64,000 nucleotides of DNA from positions 930,001 through 994,000 of the forward strand of contig JAVQMD010000002.1 in NCBI GenBank assembly GCA_032595675.1, written 5' to 3'. A program made the position numbers and the translations under genes. Positions 8,348 through 16,152 of the stretch are shown in pieces. The notes below the pieces were generated by a model. That model ran no database searches. It saw nothing but the letters and a program-made list of their open reading frames with translations, and had not been told where the DNA came from. Origin of the DNA: Candidatus Electrothrix rattekaaiensis. GTDB lineage: Bacteria > Desulfobacterota > Desulfobulbia > Desulfobulbales > Desulfobulbaceae. How positions within the stretch are numbered: position 1 is the first letter of the stretch; the number at the start of each line of letters is the position of its first letter.

Positions 8348-8735
8348 ATGACTGATCAAGTACAATATTGGGTTGAATTGTCAGAATATGATATTGAAAC
8401 AGCCCAAGCTATGCTGAAAAGTAGGCGATATCTTTATGTCGGTTTTATGGCCCACCAGTCTGTTGAAAAGATACTCAAGGCCTGTTACGTGAAAGGGCAA
8501 CGGCAAACCGGCTCCTTTTTCCCACAGTTTGTCTTACCTCGCAAAGAAGGCTGAAATTTATGATGCTTTTTCAGAGGACCAGCAACTTTTCATCGATATG
8601 CTCGAACCGATGAATATTGAGTGCAGATACCCGACGCACAAAGAGCAGCTGATGAGAAGTTTAACGGAAGAACAATGTAAAGCGATACTTGCAAATGCAA
8701 AGGAACTGCAACAATGGATAAAAAAGAGGCTATAG
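8348..8735 (+). pseudogene. HEPN-domain gene with a frameshift
   Basis: From the ATG at 8348 the frame gives a HEPN protein start (MTDQVQYWVELSEYDIETAQ, then MAHQSVEKILKACYVKGQRQT). At about 8508-8514 it shifts to another frame, which continues with PFSHSLSYLAKKAEIYDAF and ends WIKKRL at 8735. One extra base explains the break. It may be a real inactivation or a sequencing error. The 3' end overlaps the nucleotidyltransferase gene by 22 bases, the usual arrangement of a HEPN/MNT pair. Confidence 0.72.
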
Positions 8736-9022
8736 AAAAACTTGTACGATACAAGCATCTCCTGTCACAATATATGTCATTCGATAAAATGATGCTGTTC
8801 GGCTCTTATGCGCGGGGAACTCAACGGGAAGACAGCGATGTGGATGTCGCGATAATAGTTGATGAGATGCAGGGAGATTATTTTTCCACAAGACCGCTGC
8901 TCTGGAGAATCAGGAGAGAAGTGGCCGACAGGATTGAACCGGTTCTTCTCGAAACAAAACATGACCAAGGCGGTTTTCTGAAAGAAATAATGAAAAACGG
9001 AATTCTAATACAGGATTCCTGA
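8714..9022 (+). CDS. MNT-type nucleotidyltransferase of a HEPN/MNT pair
   Basis: 102 residues with GSYARG (G30-S31) and the metal pair SDVDVA (D42, D44); a third acidic residue may be in RIEPVLLE. Here the order is HEPN first, nucleotidyltransferase second, opposite to the MntA/HepT module at 5186. The enzyme looks intact although its partner upstream is frameshifted. Confidence 0.82.
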   Translation: MDKKEAIEKLVRYKHLLSQYMSFDKMMLFGSYARGTQREDSDVDVAIIVDEMQGDYFSTRPLLWRIRREVADRIEPVLLETKHDQGGFLKEIMKNGILIQDS

Positions 9023-9026
9023 ATAC

Positions 9027-9351
9027 GAGATAAAACTCTTTCCACCACCTTTTCGAACAGCAATACATCGTATTCAGGCGAAGACCATTCCTGCCTGCTC
9101 CGTATAATACTGCTCACCACCTCATCATTTTCCAGTTCAATATCATACAGCCCATCCTTCAGCTCTGTTATGATCTCTCGGTCCAGCGGATGATCAGCAA
9201 TGATCAAAAAATCCCACAGTCAGAATCCTGCCGGGTTGCATTGGCGGGCACGGGAACCGTGCAGAATGACTTTCGCATCAGGAAGCAGACGATGCGCCTC
9301 CCCCCGCACCTGATGCAAGATCTTGACCTGATTAACCAAATAAGTTACCAT
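9027..9351 (-). pseudogene. Decayed nucleotidyltransferase, copy C
   Basis: The most complete copy. It starts with the ATG at 9349-9351 (MVTYLVNQVKILHQVRGE), has the same frameshift between GSRAR and the DxD half as the other copies, and has a second two-base insertion next to SDxDF (near 9216). It then runs on through DREIITELKDGLYDIELEND to a C-terminus ending in FEKVVERV. Its 5' half lies in the 337-bp block shared with 4838-5172. Confidence 0.7.
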
Positions 9352-9402
9352 AAGAATATGGAAAAATGCCCCGCATATAAGATGAAACCGGAGAAGAACG
9401 TC

Positions 9403-9669
9403 ATGGTTACAGTGTACAGACAGGAAATCGCGGAATGGCTTCTGATGGAATACCATGCCGCTCTGCATACAGTATGCGAAAAAATACGGCTCTTTGAACA
9501 GAAATACAAGCAACCGTGGAATGAATTCAAAGAGCAGGTTGAACATGCTGAACAGGAAGACTTTTCCCGATGGGACGATTACATTGAATGGAAATCGCAG
9601 GTAAAAATATTTGACGAATTGTCCGTCAAGATTGAAGAGGTCAGGCATGGAAATTTCGAGATTGCTTGA
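9403..9669 (+). CDS. Probable antitoxin of a TumE-like module
   Basis: 88 residues from the ATG at 9403, chosen because GGAG lies nine bases upstream. The protein is helical, with a coiled middle (CEKIRLFEQKYKQPWNEFK) and a conserved-looking DDYIEWKSQ segment. It overlaps the next small gene by 23 bases. I recall similar small proteins paired with DUF6516-type partners, but cannot name the family. A 24-codon remnant of the same gene sits at 5101. The divergent nucleotidyltransferase remnant starts 52 bp upstream. Confidence 0.55.
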   Translation: MVTVYRQEIAEWLLMEYHAALHTVCEKIRLFEQKYKQPWNEFKEQVEHAEQEDFSRWDDYIEWKSQVKIFDELSVKIEEVRHGNFEIA

Positions 9670-9818
9670 CGAGTCAGATTGGATAGAAGGATATGAAATG
9701 CAGGAATACAGAAGATGGTCAGACGGATTTTACCGAAAGATCAAAAAAATCTTTGTTGACAAATCCGTCTTGTTTGCTAGAGAGTATGTGGATGCGTCAG
9801 AGCGCAATTACTCATCGA
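9647..9818 (+). pseudogene. Truncated TumE/DUF6516-like toxin
   Basis: The frame starts MEISRLLDESDWIEGYEM and runs through IKKIFVDKSVLFAREYVDAS to ERNYS, resembling the first half of DUF6516 (TumE-type) proteins, whose conserved part normally continues YSYHW. At about 9816-9818 the resemblance ends, and the sequence runs into a joint that carries a mutS fragment. The toxin has lost its C-terminal half. Confidence 0.5.
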
Positions 9819-9870
9819 GCCGTTTCCTTTTTGACTTGATTGACAACCCAATGATTCCAATGGTGTTCGT

Positions 9871-9942
9871 AAGCTCATCCGGATCAATCTCCTTCAAGCG
9901 ATTCCGCACCGGATCTTCCTTGGGTGGAAACAGGGTGAGCTG
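9871..9942 (-). pseudogene. Stray mutS 3'-end fragment
   Basis: 24 codons read QLTLFPPKEDPVRNRLKEID then PDEL, identical in protein to the C-terminal region of the intact MutS encoded at 10774-13455. By my alignment 15 of the 24 codons differ at synonymous positions and none changes the amino acid. QLTLF is the beta-clamp-binding motif of MutS. On both sides the sequence is unrelated to mutS. Confidence 0.8.
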
Positions 9943-10000
9943 ACTTAGTTCTTCAGTAGGCATGATGCGTGCCCTGCGCACCCTGCCTAGCTGTAGAGTA

Positions 10001-10495
10001 TTATTCTTTACATAGCTGCACGACCGCATGGGCAACCACGTTTACAGAAGCGGTCGTCTGAAAGGAGGTATGTGTGAAGATACTTGCACTGCCCATATTC
10101 TCGGCTTTAGCCGTGTAGCTGCCTGGAGCAAGGTCGGGCGGATCGTCTTCATCAATATAGAGATGCACCTCTTTTAATCCGAAACCTTCATGCATCAGAT
10201 AGATAACCTTGAGTTCTCCTTCGAGGTATCTCACTAAAAGTATACCCACCTCAGTGCCTTGAGTCATATCATTCTGTTCGGCATCGGCAACGAGAGGAAA
10301 GGATAACAACTTGTCACTTTCATTGACGGTAATCTGCCATCCCCCTCGGTGACCTAATGCGTATGCGGTTTCATGGCTGCATTCTGCTCCATCCGGGAAA
10401 TTGACTTGAAGTGCTGCTTGAGAGGCAAACGGAGTAGCGGCAAGTACAAAGGCTGCTGTAATAAAAATTTTTTTGATGGGAGCTGGAGTTTTCAT
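10001..10495 (-). CDS. Hypothetical exported protein under a GEMM-I riboswitch
   Basis: 164 residues with a clear signal peptide (basic start, hydrophobic core, ATPFASQAAL cleavage region near residue 27). The mature part is a predicted beta-rich domain with two cysteines, one near the start (AECSHE) and one at the very end (QLCKE). I do not recognise the family. AGGAGGAG lies a few bases ahead of the ATG, and a GEMM-type riboswitch occupies the leader, so expression should follow a cyclic dinucleotide. Products controlled this way in related bacteria are often surface or extracellular proteins. Confidence 0.75.
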   Translation of the reverse strand: MKTPAPIKKIFITAAFVLAATPFASQAALQVNFPDGAECSHETAYALGHRGGWQITVNESDKLLSFPLVADAEQNDMTQGTEVGILLVRYLEGELKVIYLMHEGFGLKEVHLYIDEDDPPDLAPGSYTAKAENMGSASIFTHTSFQTTASVNVVAHAVVQLCKE

Positions 10496-10529
10496 AACAC
10501 TCCTCCTGACGTTGTAGAAATTGAAAGCA

Positions 10530-10605
10530 GGTAACCCGGCTGTCTCTCTTTTGGGGAGACCCGTGGCTTTCCGACACCGCCTCGCGACGGCTGTGGCTTT
10601 ATCAA
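10530..10605 (-). ncRNA. GEMM-I (cyclic dinucleotide) riboswitch
   Basis: Read on the minus strand, the leader contains a stem GCCGUC / GGCGGU closed by a GCGA tetraloop, then GGAAAGCCACGGGUCU. A second stem GUCUC / GAGAC follows, then AGCCGGGUUACC. This order is the GEMM-I fold: a GNRA-capped P2, the conserved AAAGCC, P3, and the closing GGGUUACC. The 3' end lies about 30 bases ahead of the start codon. The position matching G20 of the Vc2 aptamer appears to be A, as in the cyclic AMP-GMP-sensing variants of Geobacter, but this depends on a hand alignment. Confidence 0.75.
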
Positions 10606-10650
10606 CTTTCCGGTTCTGCTCGTTCCAGAAAGCGTATTATGTAAAATAAC

Positions 10651-10706
10651 CTGCCATATAAATGAAGAGATTAATTCTCAGTTGGCTATAGTTATTTATA
10701 TGGCAG
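10651..10706. repeat. Perfect 13-bp inverted repeat between mutS and the riboswitch
   Basis: CTGCCATATAAAT (10651-10663) is mirrored by ATTTATATGGCAG (10694-10706) with a 30-nt spacer that holds a smaller inverted repeat (GAGA/TCTC). It lies behind mutS and ahead of the riboswitch on the same strand. It could be the mutS terminator, an operator, or the ends of a small decayed mobile unit. Confidence 0.5.
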
Positions 10707-10773
10707 TGAGTGGGAGTTTGTCAATGTTTTTCAAAAAAGACAGTTAAGTAGGGTGCTCCCTGCGCATCCTCGT

Positions 10774-13455
10774 TCATTCGTTCTGGATTAGCCCGGATAA
10801 TTCATAAACCAGCTCCTGCGCCTGTCTCGGGGTCAGTTCATCCGGGTCAATCTCTTTCAGCCGATTGCGCACAGGATCTTCTTTAGGCGGAAACAAAGTC
10901 AGCTGACAGGGCTGCGGTTTTCTCTTCGGCGAAACAGCAATGGTTGGTTCCCCGGTCGCAGTAAACTCCCCCTGTTCAATATTGGTCAAGATTTCCTGTG
11001 CCCGTTCAACCACATGGTCGGGAACGCCTGCCAGGGCCGCCACCTGAATACCATAGCTGCGGCTGGCAGCCCCTTGAACCAGCTTGTGAAGAAAATGAAT
11101 CCGGTTGTCCTGCTCCCGCACGGCAATGGAGAAGTTCTGGATTCGTTCGTGGGTGGTGGCAAGATCGGTCAGCTCATGGTAATGGGTGGCGAACATGGTC
11201 TTGACCCCGCGCCCGTTTTTATCCGCCAGCTCCTCAGCCACGGCCCAGGCAATGGCAAGGCCGTCATAAGTGGAGGTGCCGCGTCCGATCTCATCCAGGA
11301 TCACCAAGCTGTGCTCGGTGGCATTATTGAGGATATTTGCGGTCTCATTCATTTCCACCATAAAAGTAGACTGGCCCCGGCGCAGATCATCCATGGCCCC
11401 GACTCGGGTGAAAATGCGGTCCACAATGCCGATCTCGGCCCAGTCCGCCGGGACAAAGCTGCCGATATGGGCCATAAGCACGATCAGAGCGGTCTGGCGG
11501 AGCACGGTGGACTTACCTGCCATATTGGGGCCGGTGATGATCAAGAGTTCGTTTGCTTCCTGATCCAGATGGACATCATTGGGCACAAAGCTGCCCGGAT
11601 CCAGAGAACGCTCAATCACAGGATGACGACCTTCAGCAATGGAAACGGTGCGCCTTTCCGTGATGACCGGGCGGGTGTACTGGTAACGATCCGCTGCCCG
11701 GGCCAGACTGACCAGAAAGTCGGTGCGGGCGATGCAAAGGGCGGCGGCCAGCAGGCGTTCGCTCTGGCCCGCAATCTTTTCCCGGATTTCCAGAAAGAGG
11801 CTGTATTCCAGGGTCAGCCGCTTTTCCTGAGCCGTGCTGATCTTGTTTTCTAGTTCCTTGAGTTCCGGGGTGATAAAACGCTCCGCATTGACCAGGGTCT
11901 GTTTGCGGATAAAGTCTTCGGGCAGTTCCCCTTTCTGGGCCCGACTGACCTCGAAATAATAGCCGAACACCCTGTTGAAGCCCACCTTGAGCTTGGCAAT
12001 GCCGGTGCGCTCCCGTTCCTTGGCCTCAAGATTGAGGATCAGCTGTTTACCGTCCCGGAGGAGATGGATCAGCTCGTCCAGCTCCTCGTGAAAGCCTTCC
12101 CGGATTAGCCGTCCTTCGCGCAGGGTTATCGGGGCATCATCGCGGATGGCCTTGTAGATCAGCTCGTGGAGATCGAACAGCGGGTCCAGCTCCATGCCGA
12201 TCTCCTGCAACAGGCCACCGGGTGTGTTCATGAGCAGTTTTTTCAGCTCCGGCAATTGTCCCAGAGAAACTTTCAGGGCGGCCATGTCACGAGCGTTGCC
12301 GTGTCCTAGGATGAGTCGACTACAGAGCCGTTCGATATCATAGATACCGACCAGCAGCTCCTGAAGTTCCTGGCGCAGGAGGGCATCATTGAGCAGGATT
12401 TCCACGGCAGTCAGCCGCTGCTCAATCTTATGCGGTGCCTGAAGCGGAAAAAGCAGCCGTTGCCGCAGCAGGCGGGCACCCATAGGCGTTGAGGTCCGAT
12501 CAAGGACAGAGAGCAGGGATCCCTTGCGCTTGCCGCCGATAATGGTTTCAGTCAGCTCCAGGTTACGGCGGGAGGACTCATCAATAATCAGGAAACCTGA
12601 ACGGGTGAGCAGGCTCAGCTGGCGGATAAAAGAAAGGTCGGTCTTCTGGGTCTCCTGAATATAGGTGAGCAGGGCACCGGCAGCGCAGATCCCGGTTTCC
12701 AGCTCCTGGCACCCGAAGCCTGCCAGAGAGCTGGTATTGAAATGCTCGTTCAGGGTGGTCAGGGCTGTGTCATAGGTAAATGACCATGCCTGTCGCTCAG
12801 TCAGGCAGAGTCCCGGAATAAGGGTACACAGCATATCGCTGAGCACGGCAAGGGATTCCGTCTCCTCGTCGGCAAGGAGCAGCTCTGCCGGTTGCATCCG
12901 GGTGATCTCGTCAAGCACCGGATCAAGGTTTTCATCCTGGAGCGGGATTTCGCTGATCAGGAAATTCCCTGTGGAGACATCGAGAAAACTCAGGCCGACC
13001 GTGAGTAGCTTCTGTCCCTTGCGGGTTGCTGTCAGGGCGCAGACAAAGGTGTTGCTCTTCTCATCCAGGAGCTGATCGTCCGTGGTTACGCCGGGGGTGA
13101 CTACCCGGACTACCTCCCGCTTGACAATACCCTTGGCCTCTTTTGGATCTTCGGTCTGCTCGCAAAGAGCCACCCGGTAGCCCGCCTTGACCATCTTGCT
13201 CAGATAGCCGGAAACCGCATGGTAAGGTACCCCGCACATGGGCACTTGGTTTTCATCCCCCTTGTTGCGTGAAGTCAGGGTGATGCCCAGCACCCGCGAG
13301 GCGGTCTCGGCATCCTCGAAGAACATCTCATAAAAGTCGCCCATCCGATAAAAGAGGATCGTGCCTGGATGCTGCTCCTTGATTTCCAGGTACTGGCGGA
13401 GCATGGGGGTGATTTTTGGGCCGGTGGGTTGGGTTGGGTTGGTCTTGGCGGACAC
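10774..13455 (-). CDS. mutS: DNA mismatch repair protein MutS
   Basis: 893 residues, normal for MutS. The N-terminal mismatch-binding domain contains the phenylalanine-glutamate pair in GDFYEMFFEDA. The connector, lever and clamp domains follow. The ATPase domain has the Walker A GPNMAGKST and the signature LVILDEIGRGTSTYDG. Near the C-terminus QLTLF is the beta-clamp-binding peptide. MutS recognises base mismatches and small loops and recruits MutL. No mutL is visible in the window. The gene stands alone; an array of 23-bp palindromes lies upstream of its start. The last part is partly duplicated at 9871-9942. Confidence 0.97.
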   Translation of the reverse strand: MSAKTNPTQPTGPKITPMLRQYLEIKEQHPGTILFYRMGDFYEMFFEDAETASRVLGITLTSRNKGDENQVPMCGVPYHAVSGYLSKMVKAGYRVALCEQTEDPKEAKGIVKREVVRVVTPGVTTDDQLLDEKSNTFVCALTATRKGQKLLTVGLSFLDVSTGNFLISEIPLQDENLDPVLDEITRMQPAELLLADEETESLAVLSDMLCTLIPGLCLTERQAWSFTYDTALTTLNEHFNTSSLAGFGCQELETGICAAGALLTYIQETQKTDLSFIRQLSLLTRSGFLIIDESSRRNLELTETIIGGKRKGSLLSVLDRTSTPMGARLLRQRLLFPLQAPHKIEQRLTAVEILLNDALLRQELQELLVGIYDIERLCSRLILGHGNARDMAALKVSLGQLPELKKLLMNTPGGLLQEIGMELDPLFDLHELIYKAIRDDAPITLREGRLIREGFHEELDELIHLLRDGKQLILNLEAKERERTGIAKLKVGFNRVFGYYFEVSRAQKGELPEDFIRKQTLVNAERFITPELKELENKISTAQEKRLTLEYSLFLEIREKIAGQSERLLAAALCIARTDFLVSLARAADRYQYTRPVITERRTVSIAEGRHPVIERSLDPGSFVPNDVHLDQEANELLIITGPNMAGKSTVLRQTALIVLMAHIGSFVPADWAEIGIVDRIFTRVGAMDDLRRGQSTFMVEMNETANILNNATEHSLVILDEIGRGTSTYDGLAIAWAVAEELADKNGRGVKTMFATHYHELTDLATTHERIQNFSIAVREQDNRIHFLHKLVQGAASRSYGIQVAALAGVPDHVVERAQEILTNIEQGEFTATGEPTIAVSPKRKPQPCQLTLFPPKEDPVRNRLKEIDPDELTPRQAQELVYELSGLIQNE

Positions 13456-13624
13456 GGGCTGTTTTTTTCTGGTTTGGGTTAACTGATCGGAACAGGTTAT
13501 AAAACGCTTTGATCGGGAAGATTAGAAGGCGGCACTGGTTTTGTCAAGAAGATATCCCTGAAAAGGCTGTGATATTGCGAGATGGGCGGTGGGAGAGGCG
13601 GGAGGATCGAAAGAAGATTGAGAG

Positions 13625-13804
13625 AAAGTCCCCAGGGACTTTGTTTTTGAACTCCCCAAGGAGTTGCACCTCAACTACGTAGGGAGTTGGTATTGAACTA
13701 CCCAGGGAGTTCGTATGCAAGTCCCTAGGTAGTTGGATCTCAACTACACAGGTAGTTTGATTTGAACTTCCTTGGGAGTTTGAAATGAACTTACCGTGGA
13801 GTTA
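13625..13804. repeat. Tandem array of eight 18-bp palindromes, 23-bp period
   Basis: Eight units start at 13625, 13649, 13672, 13695, 13718, 13741, 13764 and 13787. Spacing is 23 bp, and 24 for the first step. Each unit is an imperfect palindrome of the type AACTnCCnnGGnAGTT with 5-6 bases between units. Units vary, but left and right arms co-vary in several (for example CAACTAC / GTAGTTG-like arms). The last unit contains the stop codon of the channel gene (13802-13804, minus strand). The array fills the space between that gene and mutS. Confidence 0.9.
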
Positions 13805-14593
13805 GGGAAGCTCCTTACCGCAATGTGGACAAATCTTCTTCAGCTCCTTCTGTTCTTGGATTGCTTCAACGAATCCCGCTCCCAGAATTCCTGTCGGCAA
13901 GGCAAACATCCCTATCCCAAGAATAGCAATCACGCTTGCACAGAGTTTTCCCATGAAAGTGACAGGATACATATCTCCGTATCCAACGGTCGTAAGTGTA
14001 GCAACCGACCACCACATTGTTGCGGGGATGTTTGAAAAGGCATCCGGTTGGACTGTATTTTCACAATAGTACAAAAGAGTTGATGAAATAATTAAGAGAA
14101 TGCCCATCAGTACCGACGTAAGAACGAGTTCTTCCTTTTTCGCCTGAAACACATGCTTGATAAGGTTAAGTGAGGAATAATACCGACCGACCTTGGCTAT
14201 ACGGAGGATTCTAAGGAGGCGCAGGGCTCGGAGCGACCGAAGGTCTATTCCCAGAAATGGCAGGTAGAACGGAAGGATGGCAAGAAGATCGATAATCGGC
14301 ATTGCCCGTAAGGCAAATTGAAGACGGTCACAAATACGACCGATATATCGCGGATGGGCTGTGCATGACCACAAGCGTACCAGATATTCTATGGTGAACA
14401 CGATAACGGATATCACCTCGAATACATTGAAGAACACTTTAAAACGTTCCTGAATAGACTGAACCGAGCCTATGATCACCGCTAGGACATTCAGAAAAAT
14501 CAAGGTGAGGATAAAGATATCGAACACACGGCTTGCCGTATCTCCGGCTTTGGCTACTTCAACAATCTCCCATGTGCGTCTACGAATATTCAT
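13802..14593 (-). CDS. Voltage-gated potassium channel
   Basis: 263 residues with the layout of a single-subunit Kv channel. Six membrane segments are visible, including an S4 with regularly spaced arginines (SLRALRLLRILRIAKVGRY) and the K+ filter TVGYGD before the last segment. It would form a tetramer in the inner membrane and pass potassium on depolarisation. The short cytoplasmic tail ends in CPHCGKEL, half of a zinc-ribbon, which is unusual for the family and could bind metal across subunits. The stop codon lies inside the last unit of the palindrome array. Confidence 0.9.
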   Translation of the reverse strand: MNIRRRTWEIVEVAKAGDTASRVFDIFILTLIFLNVLAVIIGSVQSIQERFKVFFNVFEVISVIVFTIEYLVRLWSCTAHPRYIGRICDRLQFALRAMPIIDLLAILPFYLPFLGIDLRSLRALRLLRILRIAKVGRYYSSLNLIKHVFQAKKEELVLTSVLMGILLIISSTLLYYCENTVQPDAFSNIPATMWWSVATLTTVGYGDMYPVTFMGKLCASVIAILGIGMFALPTGILGAGFVEAIQEQKELKKICPHCGKELP

Positions 14594-14683
14594 TCTCTTG
14601 TTTGCAAGGAACTATGCAAATGCATCTGTCTGTAGGTAATCATGAATATTGCTCTGCCCCGTTTTATGAACCTTTTTTCGTCC

Positions 14684-15193
14684 TCACCCCAACGGCAACT
14701 CATGCAGCGAACCCTTCAACCGCTCACCAGCCTCCAAGATCGCATAACAGCAGGGCATCCCGTACCTGCCGTTTATCTGAAACGCACCGGGATTGATAAT
14801 AAGTTTTCCCTGTTCTCCCGGAGTGCGGTGACAGACCGCATGATGGGTATGTCCGTAAATCATACAGTCCGCTTGGGGAAAGAGATTCCACAGGCCGGCC
14901 TCGATAGTTTCGGCATGTCTGCCCAACCGGTTGCCGTGGGTCACGCCGATGGTAAAGTTGCCGAGCTGAAAGGTCTTCTGGGTAGGCAGGACTGCCAGCG
15001 TGTTTCTGCGGCAACAGTTGCCGTGGACCGCGTGAACGGTTTTGTCCGGGAATGCCTCCAGCAAAGAGATATCGACCAGATCACCGGCATGGATAATCAC
15101 ATCGCAGTCGGCAAAGCATTGTTTGGTCCGTTGGATAAATTCTCGATTTATTGTGGTGAGATGGGTGTCTGAAAGTATGCCTGCCTTGATCAT
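14684..15193 (-). CDS. YfcE/MJ0936-family metallophosphoesterase
   Basis: 169 residues, normal length. Metal ligands are in SDTH (D9, H11), HAGD, HGNC, VTHGN and GHTHH in the standard order, so a two-metal phosphodiesterase site is complete. Family members cleave phosphodiester bonds in small substrates; the physiological substrate is usually unknown. It lies 90 bp behind the channel gene on the same strand and is divergent from efp. Confidence 0.88.
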   Translation of the reverse strand: MIKAGILSDTHLTTINREFIQRTKQCFADCDVIIHAGDLVDISLLEAFPDKTVHAVHGNCCRRNTLAVLPTQKTFQLGNFTIGVTHGNRLGRHAETIEAGLWNLFPQADCMIYGHTHHAVCHRTPGEQGKLIINPGAFQINGRYGMPCCYAILEAGERLKGSLHELPLG

Positions 15194-15423
15194 GAGGTGT
15201 ACATCCTGTTCTATTGTCTTGTACCCCGGTGCGACCCGGAAAATACCCGGTGCATCGAATGTACCTGTTCAAAGAAGTAATCCGCTCACTGTAAAAGAGT
15301 TCCTGCTTCTTGACAAGAAAAGAGAGGGAAAGGTTGCAAATAATAGGGCTATCCCGTAACATTAGCCCTATATTTACTCAGTAATCATTTTCTTATTAAG
15401 ACAACATAATCAGGATAACCAAT

Positions 15424-15990
15424 ATGTATACAGCATCAGATTTGCGCAAAGGACTCAAGGTTCAGATCGACGGAGATCCCTATATTATTATAGACTTTGA
15501 ATTCTCCAAACCGGGTAAGGGTCAGGCCCTGTACCGTACCAAGATGCGCAGCATGATCTCCGGCAACCAATTCACCCAGACGTACCGGTCCAATGATAAA
15601 TTTGAAAAGCCGGATCTGGAAGAACGCACCATGCAGTACCTCTATTCCCAGGACGATGAGTTTCACTTCATGGACACGTCAAATTATGAGCAGATCTTTC
15701 TGACCAGAGAACAGCTCGGCGATAATATTAATTTCTTGAAAGACAATATGGAGGTGCAGGTGCTTTTCTTTGGCGGTGATCGTCCCATTGATATCAGCCT
15801 ACCCATCTTTGTTGACTTGGAAGTCACCCGTGCTGATCCTTGGGTCAAAGGAGATACCTCGGGCACGGATACCAAGCCGGTGACTGTGGAAACCGGGTTT
15901 CAGTTGCAGGTACCGCCTTTTATTAATGAGGGAGATAAAATCCAGATCGACACCCGGTCCGGGGATTATATCACCAGGACAAAGGATTGA
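15424..15990 (+). CDS. efp: Translation elongation factor P
   Basis: 188 residues with the three beta-barrel domains of EF-P. The tip loop reads SKPGKGQA with a lysine at position 32, equivalent to the modified Lys34 of E. coli. This implies a lysine-type modification (EpmAB-like) rather than the arginine type. EF-P enters the ribosomal E site and relieves stalling at consecutive prolines. The C-terminus (GDKIQIDTRSGDYITR) is canonical. Modification enzymes are not in the window. Confidence 0.96.
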   Translation: MYTASDLRKGLKVQIDGDPYIIIDFEFSKPGKGQALYRTKMRSMISGNQFTQTYRSNDKFEKPDLEERTMQYLYSQDDEFHFMDTSNYEQIFLTREQLGDNINFLKDNMEVQVLFFGGDRPIDISLPIFVDLEVTRADPWVKGDTSGTDTKPVTVETGFQLQVPPFINEGDKIQIDTRSGDYITRTKD

Positions 15991-16152
15991 TAATGCTTAT
16001 GGGGTTATTCATGGGTCGGCAGGACATCCGTAGCAGTGCTGGCGCACAGAATCTGCCTTTTTGAGGATTTGATGGATTGAGGAGGAAATTCAGGGAAGAG
16101 TAAACCGTTACCTGGGGAGGGGCGGTGCTGAGATTTTTTTTGAGGTGTATCC

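Noticed and set aside
9220-9648. Minus-strand 142-codon frame continuing upstream of the nucleotidyltransferase remnant
   Set aside because: Only the part from the ATG at 9351 matches the nucleotidyltransferase. The upstream extension is the shadow of the plus-strand antitoxin gene at 9403.
11014-11853. A 279-codon frame opposite mutS
   Set aside because: It lies fully inside the mutS coding sequence on the other strand and shows no domain or start signal.
13625-13804. CRISPR array
   Set aside because: The repeated part is almost the whole 23-bp period with only about five bases between units, so there are no spacers, and no cas gene is near.
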